Shown in pieces: positions 6,232 to 10,220 of a DNA stretch of 10,220 nucleotides. Made by a program: the position numbers and the translations under genes. The stretch spans positions 1 to 10,220 of the forward strand of contig JBHIBC010000089.1 in assembly GCA_046758905.1 (NCBI GenBank). The letters are read 5' to 3'. How positions within the stretch are numbered: position 1 is the first letter of the stretch; every line of letters begins with the position of its first letter. The notes beneath the pieces are model-generated. The model made no database searches and was not told the DNA's origin. It worked only from the letters and a program-made list of their open reading frames with translations. The DNA comes from JBHIBC01 sp046758905 (GTDB lineage Bacteria; Acidobacteriota; Polarisedimenticolia; Gp22-AA2).

Positions 6232-6636
6232 TCATCGTCCCCTGTCCGCCGCCTCGCGGTACCGCCGCACCGCCTCGCGGATCGCCTGCTCGGCCAGAAC
6301 CGAGCAGTGGAACTTCGACTCGGGGAGGCCGCCGAGCGCCTCGGACACCTCCCGGTTGGTGACCGCCTCGGCCTCCTCGGGGGACCGCCCCTCGAGCAGC
6401 ACCGTCGTGACGCTTCCCGCCGCGATGGCGGCCGTGCAGCCGAAGCTCTTGAACCTCGCCCGCACCACCCTGCCGTTCTCGATCCGCAGGCTCAGCCTCA
6501 GGACATCCCCGGTGGCCGGGTCGCCGACCTGTCCGACCGCAGCGGTCCCTTCGATCTCCCCCACGTTCCTGGGGTTCCGGTAGTGGTCCAGAACGGTCTC
6601 ATTGTACCTGTCCGGCCCTCGGGATCGTCTGACCAT
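6232..6636 (-). CDS. iscU: IscU/NifU-N-type Fe-S cluster scaffold, atypical
   Basis: A 134-residue scaffold on which Fe-S clusters are built before transfer. The family start YNETVLDHYRNPRNVGEI (11-28) is clear. Retained cluster or metal ligands are Asp44 in TGD, Cys67 in FKSFGCTAAIAAG, and His110-Cys111 in KFHCSVLAEQAI. The first of the three normal cysteines, in the usual CGD motif, is Thr42 here (GDPATGD; the codon is ACC, so not a one-base error from a Cys codon). The LPPVK motif that HscA binds in E. coli IscU is absent, as in SUF/NifU-like versions. The gene is first in its operon, after a promoter and palindrome at 6691-6745. Its ATG has GGAG only 2 bases upstream. No cysteine desulfurase gene is nearby. 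It could be a working but altered scaffold or a complex I-specific cluster donor. Confidence 0.92.
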   Translation of the reverse strand: MVRRSRGPDRYNETVLDHYRNPRNVGEIEGTAAVGQVGDPATGDVLRLSLRIENGRVVRARFKSFGCTAAIAAGSVTTVLLEGRSPEEAEAVTNREVSEALGGLPESKFHCSVLAEQAIREAVRRYREAADRGR

Positions 6637-6690
6637 CGCTCCGTCCGCACCGGCCGCGGGCTCCGGCGACCTACAGGGGCCTGCGGGGCG

Positions 6691-6715
6691 ATACCGGAAT
6701 GAATTTATCCCATAT
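6691..6715. promoter_or_regulatory. Imperfect 25-bp palindrome at predicted start site; possible IscR/Rrf2-type operator
   Basis: An A/T-rich dyad in GC-rich surroundings with the form ATA-N2-GGA-N9-TCC-N2-TAT; one more G-C pair extends it to 6690 and 6716. The centre is GAATT. Compared with the IscR type 1 consensus as I recall it (ATA, SYY, GACT, RWWWY, AGTC, RRS, TAT, also 25 bp), it agrees at about 18 of 25 positions, including both ends and the whole centre. It begins right after the -10 box and covers the predicted start of the iscU operon, where a bound protein would block transcription. No IscR-type regulator gene is in the window. Confidence 0.4.
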
Positions 6716-6716
6716 C

Positions 6717-6745
6717 ATCGTAGAGCGTGCGCCGGCCGCTGTCAA
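6717..6745 (-). promoter_or_regulatory. Sigma-70-type promoter of the iscU-nuoI-nuoB operon
   Basis: On the minus strand a perfect -35 TTGACA (6745-6740) is followed by a 17-base spacer and a 4/6 -10 TACGAT (6722-6717). The predicted transcription start is near 6710, leaving a leader of about 74 bases before the iscU ATG. The -35 contains the TGA stop of the HEAT-repeat gene, so the promoter begins exactly where the upstream gene ends. Confidence 0.7.
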
Positions 6746-7683
6746 GGAATGTCCGTGGTCTCCGCGACGTACGCCTCGAGTGCCAGGCTGCCCGCCTCCG
6801 CCACCCGCCGGTCGTCCTCGAGATCGGCGGCCCGTCGCAGCAGCCCCACGGCCTCCGGCGGCCGGAGGATCGCGAGGCCCCTGATGGCGTTGACCGCGCG
6901 CTCGCTCCGCCCGGCCGCCCCGGCCGGATCCTCGCCCTCGGGAGGAGGCTCCAAGGAGTCCTCCAGGAGCATCAGGAGGACCGGGACCGCGGCCTCGTCC
7001 CCGAGCCGCGCCAAGGACAGCGCCGCGTTCCACCTGACGTCCGCCTCAGCATCCTGCAGCGCCGCGCGCAGGACGCCCCGCGCCCCGCGGTCGCCGAGCT
7101 GCCCTAGCGCGAAGACGGCCATCTTCCGGACCCCGGCGTCCGCGTCCCGGGCCGCCGCGCGAAGGGCCGGCAGCACCGCCGCGCCTCCCACCCTCGCCAG
7201 CCCCCAGGTCGCGTACAGGCGGGTCTGGGGATCGTCGTCACGCAGCCCCTCCCACAGCGGCCCGACGGCCTGGGGATCCGCGGAGAGCCCCAGGGCCAGG
7301 GTCAGGTAGCGGCGCAGCTCGGGATCGTCCCGGCGCCCCGCCTCGCGGAACCCCTCGGCGATCTGCGGCACCATCCGCCGGATGGAGTCGGCGTCCTCGC
7401 CGCGCAGCAGAACCGACAGATCGTAGCCGTATTGCCAGCGCTTCAGGTCTCCCACGATGCGAGCGAGAAACCCCTCGTAGTGGCGCAACGAGTCGAGCGC
7501 CGCGGCTGGATCGGGACGCCGGCTGCGGAGCATCTGCAGGCCGAAGAAGACCACCACCAGCACCGCCACCAGGGACATCGGGACCACGAAGAACTGGAGC
7601 ACGACCCGGAGGTCGCTCTTCTCGTCCTCGGGGGGAGGCGCGACGCTCGTGTGACCCTGCTGAACCTCCGGCCGGCTGCTCAT
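6742..7683 (-). CDS. Membrane-anchored HEAT-repeat protein
   Basis: A 313-residue protein with one predicted membrane helix at about residues 27-51 (VVLQFFVVPMSLVAVLVVVFFG), preceded by a short acidic, Pro-rich N-terminus and followed by RSRR. A large soluble domain follows. From about residue 105 to 305 it is made of helical repeats of HEAT/PBS-lyase type, for example DPQTRLYATWGLARVGGAAVLPALRAA followed by related units at VRKMAVFALGQLGD and VRWNAALSLARLGD. Such domains bind other proteins; no catalytic motif is seen. The positive-inside rule leaves orientation ambiguous. The start ATG has a strong GAGGAG 3 bases upstream. It lies 21 bases after the zinc-ribbon gene and is probably cotranscribed with it. 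It may be the scaffold part of a membrane complex with its two upstream neighbours. Confidence 0.88.
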   Translation of the reverse strand: MSSRPEVQQGHTSVAPPPEDEKSDLRVVLQFFVVPMSLVAVLVVVFFGLQMLRSRRPDPAAALDSLRHYEGFLARIVGDLKRWQYGYDLSVLLRGEDADSIRRMVPQIAEGFREAGRRDDPELRRYLTLALGLSADPQAVGPLWEGLRDDDPQTRLYATWGLARVGGAAVLPALRAAARDADAGVRKMAVFALGQLGDRGARGVLRAALQDAEADVRWNAALSLARLGDEAAVPVLLMLLEDSLEPPPEGEDPAGAAGRSERAVNAIRGLAILRPPEAVGLLRRAADLEDDRRVAEAGSLALEAYVAETTDIP

Positions 7684-7704
7684 GCTCTCCTCGGCGCCGT
7701 CACC

Positions 7705-8166
7705 CTACGGCACGCTGACGGTGCGGTCGATGCCCTCCGCCACGTGAAGGTCGAAGGGGCCGTGGGCGGGGTTTCTCCTGAAGCCCCGGTGCTGCGTATT
7801 GCACCCGTAACAGATCGCGACGTCCCCGAGCAGGTAGTAGAGCCCGAGATCGACGAGCGTCGCGACCAACAGGCTCAGGCCCCAGGTGGGGACGCTGAGG
7901 ACGGCCGCGACGCCGAACACCGCGACCCCCATCTTCCTGTTGAAGTCCTTCTGGACGTAAAGCCTCTCCAGACCGCAGCGCAGGCAGGCGCCCAGCGGCG
8001 CGTCGCCGGAGGACGATCCGATCCCCTTCAGCGCATGCTCCGTCCCGCAGGCGGGACACGCGGCGCTTCTCGTCGGCGCGTCGATCGCGCGGTAGACGGG
8101 CCGCCCGCACCGCTCGCAGACGAAGGCGATCGAGCGCCCCCCGCTCAGCACGGCCCGGACGTTCAT
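7705..8166 (-). CDS. Zinc-ribbon membrane protein, unknown function
   Basis: A 153-residue protein with four CxxC knuckles: CERC (17-20), CPAC (37-40), CLRC (61-64) and CYGC (119-122). The first two likely form one zinc ribbon in the N-terminal third. The third and fourth flank a hydrophobic stretch (about 79-113, probably two short helices with a Pro-Thr-Trp-Gly turn), so they could meet on the same side of the membrane and form a second ribbon. The C-terminus after CYGCNTQHRGF is short and carries several His. The ATG overlaps the stop of the preceding membrane-protein gene as ATGA, showing tight coupling. I know no named function. Metal binding (zinc, or less likely iron) is inferred from the knuckles. 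The ribbon could also receive clients or cofactors for its 8-helix neighbour. Confidence 0.85.
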   Translation of the reverse strand: MNVRAVLSGGRSIAFVCERCGRPVYRAIDAPTRSAACPACGTEHALKGIGSSSGDAPLGACLRCGLERLYVQKDFNRKMGVAVFGVAAVLSVPTWGLSLLVATLVDLGLYYLLGDVAICYGCNTQHRGFRRNPAHGPFDLHVAEGIDRTVSVP

Positions 8167-8960
8167 ATCGGCCCCGCCCCCGCGACGGTGAGGTAGCGCG
8201 CGAGGAACTCGCCGATCAGCACGAAGATGACCGCCAGGTACAGGATGCCCGTCGCCGACTGCGTGGAGCGGATGCGGGCGGTCTCGTGGATCATGTAGGC
8301 CAACACCGCCGGCCCGATGAGCCCGAACCCGACCCGCTGCCAGAAGAAGAATCCGCGCTCGACGGCCACGTCCCTGAGGACGCCGCCCGGTCCGAGGGGC
8401 GAGCCGGCGCCGTAGATCAGCAGCCCGGCCCCGAGCAGCACGGCCCGTACGCCGATCGCCCCGGCGACGAGCCGGGCGAAGCGCACCAGGTGGCCGGCGG
8501 ACAGGCGCGATCGCACCAGGTACCAGTGGCCCAGGATCATGGCGACGATCACCGATCCCAGCAGGGCCGCCGCCGCCAGGGCGTTGGCGCCGAACAGCCA
8601 TCCGCGCGACCCGCGGCCGGCCGCGCCCCACCCGTCGAGCCCCGTCGCGGCCAGCGCGGCGGCCGCCGCCAGCCCGAGGAGCGGCTTCCCCGATCCGGCC
8701 CGCGGCAGGTAGAGGGCCGCCACGTAAGCGATCACCAGGGCGGCCGCGGCCGCGCTGGCGATCAGCACCGCGGTCGGGCCCGCGGCGGCCGGAGAGCCCT
8801 GGAAGGGCAGAGCCAGGCAGAGGAACAGCAGGGCGATGCCGGCGTTGAGCGCGAAGAACAGGCGCCTCAGCTCCCCGAAAGGGGCCAGGTGAAGCGAGGC
8901 CAGGATGCCCGCCGCAGCGCTCGTGAACAGGCCCGTGGCTACAGCGCTGGCCGCGGTCAC
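8163..8960 (-). CDS. Polytopic membrane protein (about 8 helices), unknown function
   Basis: A 265-residue integral membrane protein with predicted helices near residues 5-24, 34-52, 62-86, 93-107, 122-147, 162-184, 207-225 and 236-255. Its histidines are in SLHLAPF (24), ILGHWYLVR (145), RLSAGHLVR (157) and MIHETAR (225). Those at 24, 145 and 225 lie in or beside predicted helices and might bind heme or quinone. The C-terminal GILYLAVIFVLIGEFLARY loosely recalls NrfD/DmsC-type quinol-interacting anchors, but I cannot establish the family. I chose GTG at 8958-8960 because GGAGGA (8965-8970) lies 4 bases before it and the hydrophobic part begins there. A further upstream in-frame start would add about 50 Arg/Pro/Ala-rich residues and run into moaA. 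It is coupled by ATGA overlap to the zinc-ribbon gene. Confidence 0.87.
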   Translation of the reverse strand: MTAASAVATGLFTSAAAGILASLHLAPFGELRRLFFALNAGIALLFLCLALPFQGSPAAAGPTAVLIASAAAAALVIAYVAALYLPRAGSGKPLLGLAAAAALAATGLDGWGAAGRGSRGWLFGANALAAAALLGSVIVAMILGHWYLVRSRLSAGHLVRFARLVAGAIGVRAVLLGAGLLIYGAGSPLGPGGVLRDVAVERGFFFWQRVGFGLIGPAVLAYMIHETARIRSTQSATGILYLAVIFVLIGEFLARYLTVAGAGPI

Positions 8961-8964
8961 CGAT

Positions 8965-8970
8965 TCCTCC
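8965..8970 (-). promoter_or_regulatory. Ribosome binding site that fixes the GTG start at 8960
   Basis: Minus-strand GGAGGA, the strongest Shine-Dalgarno match in this part of the window, lies 4 bases before GTG 8960. It decides the start against a 52-codon upstream extension that would overlap moaA. Confidence 0.7.
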
Positions 8971-9030
8971 GGGGCGCCGAAGGATAGCACATCGGCGCGC
9001 CGGGCACCGGGGGCGCGGCGGGCCGGAGCC

Positions 9031-10020
9031 TCACCCCCCGATCTGCCACATCTTGCGGGCGAGGCGGCGTCGATGGAACTGGGACAGATCGACACAGCCT
9101 CCGGGCCCCTTGGCACCCACCTCGGCCGTCACGGCGCGGACGATCTCGCCGTCGTCGGCGCCGGAGCGCAGGATCGATCTGAGGTCGGTCTCGGTGCGCG
9201 AGAACAGACAGTTGCGCAGCATGCCGTCGGCGGTCAACCGGACGCGGTCGCAGTCGCCGCAGAACGGCTCCGTCACCGGGTTGATGAACCCGATGTCGCC
9301 CTGTCCGTCGGCGAAGCGGAATACCGAGGCGGGCGCACTGGGCCGGTCCCGGCCCACCGGCAAAAGCGGCCGGGTCGCCTCGATCCGCCGGCGCACCTCG
9401 GCGCCGGGCACCAGGCGCTCGATCTCGAACGGCTCCCCGCCCCCGAGGGGCATCAGCTCGATGAAGCGGACCCGGTACGGGCGGCGCCGGGCCAGCTCGG
9501 CGAACCCGGGGATCTCGTGGTCGTTGATCCCCCGCATCAGGACCACGTTCACCTTGATCGGGTACAGCTCCAGCCGCTCCAGCTCCTCCAGCCCATCCAG
9601 CACCCGATGGAAGGCATCCCGGCGGCTCGCCTCCCGGAAGGTCGAGGGGTCGAGCGAATCGATGTGGACGTTGAAGCGCTGAACGCCCGCCCTCATCAAG
9701 GGCTCCGCCAGGGCGGCCAGCAGGAGCCCGTTGGTGGTGACCGACAGCTCCTCGATCCCGTCCACCGCCGAGATCATACGCGCCAGCACCGGCAGGTCGC
9801 GGCGCAGCAGGGGCTCGCCTCCGGTCAGCCGGACGTCGCGGACCCCGAGGCGGGCGAGGACCTCGACGACCCGCCGGATCTCCTCGAAGCTGAGGAGCCG
9901 GCTCTTCTCGAACCATCGGATCGCCCCGGCGGGCATGCAGTACAGGCAACGGAGGTTGCACCGGTCGGTGACCGAGATGCGCAGGCTCCTCGCCACGCGC
10001 CCGTGGGCGTCGGCGAGCAC
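9031..10020 (-). CDS. moaA: GTP 3',8-cyclase (molybdenum cofactor synthesis)
   Basis: A radical SAM enzyme that turns GTP into 3',8-cH2GTP, the first step of molybdopterin synthesis, 329 residues as usual. The N-terminal radical SAM cluster motif CNLRCLYC gives Cys21, 25 and 28, followed by TGGEP (66-70) and VTTNG (94-98). The second, GTP-binding cluster uses Cys254, Cys257 and Cys271 in FCGDCDRVRLTADGMLRNC. The C-terminal Gly-Gly (IGG, 327-329), needed for activity in studied MoaA proteins, is intact. The start is GTG at 10018-10020; the conserved D-x-HGR and LRISVTDR follow at the expected distance, which supports it despite a weak ribosome site. A candidate -10 lies 46 bases upstream. No other moa or moe gene is visible, and the next gene follows after 70 bases, so cotranscription is uncertain. 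Confidence 0.97.
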   Translation of the reverse strand: MLADAHGRVARSLRISVTDRCNLRCLYCMPAGAIRWFEKSRLLSFEEIRRVVEVLARLGVRDVRLTGGEPLLRRDLPVLARMISAVDGIEELSVTTNGLLLAALAEPLMRAGVQRFNVHIDSLDPSTFREASRRDAFHRVLDGLEELERLELYPIKVNVVLMRGINDHEIPGFAELARRRPYRVRFIELMPLGGGEPFEIERLVPGAEVRRRIEATRPLLPVGRDRPSAPASVFRFADGQGDIGFINPVTEPFCGDCDRVRLTADGMLRNCLFSRTETDLRSILRSGADDGEIVRAVTAEVGAKGPGGCVDLSQFHRRRLARKMWQIGG

Positions 10021-10066
10021 CCCGTCGGAGCGGGTTCGCGTCCTGTCGCGCGAGCATGACGCACGG

Positions 10067-10072
10067 ATTATA
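10067..10072 (-). promoter_or_regulatory. Candidate -10 box for moaA, with a G9 tract in the spacer region
   Basis: The minus strand has a perfect TATAAT here, 46 bases before the moaA GTG, giving a predicted leader of about 40 bases. At 16-18 bases further upstream no good -35 is seen (CACAAG or similar). A run of nine Cs on the minus strand (plus-strand G9 at 10079-10087) falls inside the would-be spacer. Confidence 0.45.
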
Positions 10073-10134
10073 CGCCGTGGGGGGGGGTCCTTGTGCGGGA
10101 CCCGGCGCGCGGAGGCCGGTGGGGCGGGCGCGGC

Positions 10135-10220
10135 CTAATCCCCCTCGGGCCACGCGTCCGGCTCTGCGGCGGCGGGAGCTTCCCTGCGGAACAGCAGACG
10201 CTCGACCACCCGTCCGCCCC
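10135..10220 (-). CDS. C-terminal end of an unrecognised protein (5' part outside window)
   Basis: On the minus strand an open frame runs from the window edge to TAG at 10135-10137. It encodes about 28 residues, beginning GRVVERLLFRREAPAA and ending AEPDAWPEGD. The amphipathic start followed by an Ala/Pro/acidic tail looks like the end of a real protein, and the direction matches its neighbours. The fragment is too short to identify or to test by codon use. If real, it ends 115 bases before the moaA start. Confidence 0.4.
   Translation of the reverse strand, partial: GGRVVERLLFRREAPAAAEPDAWPEGD

Noticed and set aside
6232..6636. The scaffold gene as a pseudogene because of the missing cysteine
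   Set aside because: The frame is intact, all other ligands are kept, spacing to nuoI is tight and it has the best promoter in the window, so loss of function is unlikely.
8981..8989. TGCTATCCT as an extended -10 promoter for the 8-helix membrane protein gene
   Set aside because: Only a 4/6 hexamer with no -35, and it sits about 20 bases from the start codon; too weak to list as a feature.
8993..9002. Perfect palindrome CGGCGCGCCG between moaA and the next gene
   Set aside because: A short GC palindrome without a loop is expected by chance in about 70% GC sequence and has no other support as a terminator or operator.
8961..9116. In-frame upstream extension of the 8-helix membrane protein to 9116
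   Set aside because: The extra 52 residues are Arg/Ala/Pro-rich, overlap the end of moaA and lack a ribosome site, whereas GTG 8960 has a strong GGAGGA.
1..10220. CRISPR array, transposon, prophage or tRNA signals
   Set aside because: No regularly spaced repeats, transposase or integrase motifs, long terminal inverted repeats or tRNA-like cloverleaf were seen, and base composition is uniform across the window.

Overview
The window is GC-rich (about 70%, codon third positions almost all G or C) and densely packed. Nearly everything is transcribed from the minus strand, so it reads from high to low coordinates. A SurA-like secreted foldase, complex I genes and molybdopterin synthesis point to a respiring, probably Gram-negative, soil or sediment type bacterium. 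The gene mix would fit Acidobacteriota or a similar deep phylum, but no marker here settles the phylum. No rRNA, tRNA, CRISPR array, insertion sequence or other mobile element was seen.

Layout in minus-strand transcription order. (a) 10220-10135: the tail of an unrecognised gene. (b) 10072-6742: a candidate promoter, then moaA (molybdenum cofactor synthesis), an 8-helix membrane protein, a membrane protein with four CxxC zinc-ribbon knuckles, and a membrane-anchored HEAT-repeat protein. The last three are unnamed and tightly linked. (c) 6745-1451: a strong sigma-70-type promoter with an imperfect palindrome at the predicted start site, then an IscU-type Fe-S scaffold, nuoI, nuoB, a MidA/NDUFAF7-type methyltransferase, an Mrp/ApbC Fe-S carrier ATPase, a SurA-like peptidyl-prolyl isomerase and a small CBU_0592-like membrane protein, ended by a GC-rich hairpin. 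(d) 1408-156: a Bcp/PrxQ peroxiredoxin, a 120-residue conserved-looking unknown and a Rieske ferredoxin. (e) 1-175: the end of an unrecognised plus-strand gene that overlaps the Rieske gene tail to tail.

Block (c) is the most interesting part. It puts the two Fe-S subunits next to the quinone site of complex I (NuoI, NuoB) in one apparent operon with a cluster scaffold, a cluster carrier and a methyltransferase. The mitochondrial relatives of these last two (Ind1/NUBPL and NDUFAF7) are dedicated complex I assembly factors. It therefore looks like a bacterial module for building the peripheral-arm Q module. The IscU lacks the first of the three usual cluster cysteines. The 25-bp dyad at the predicted start site resembles the length and outline of an IscR type 1 box, which suggests control by Fe-S status.
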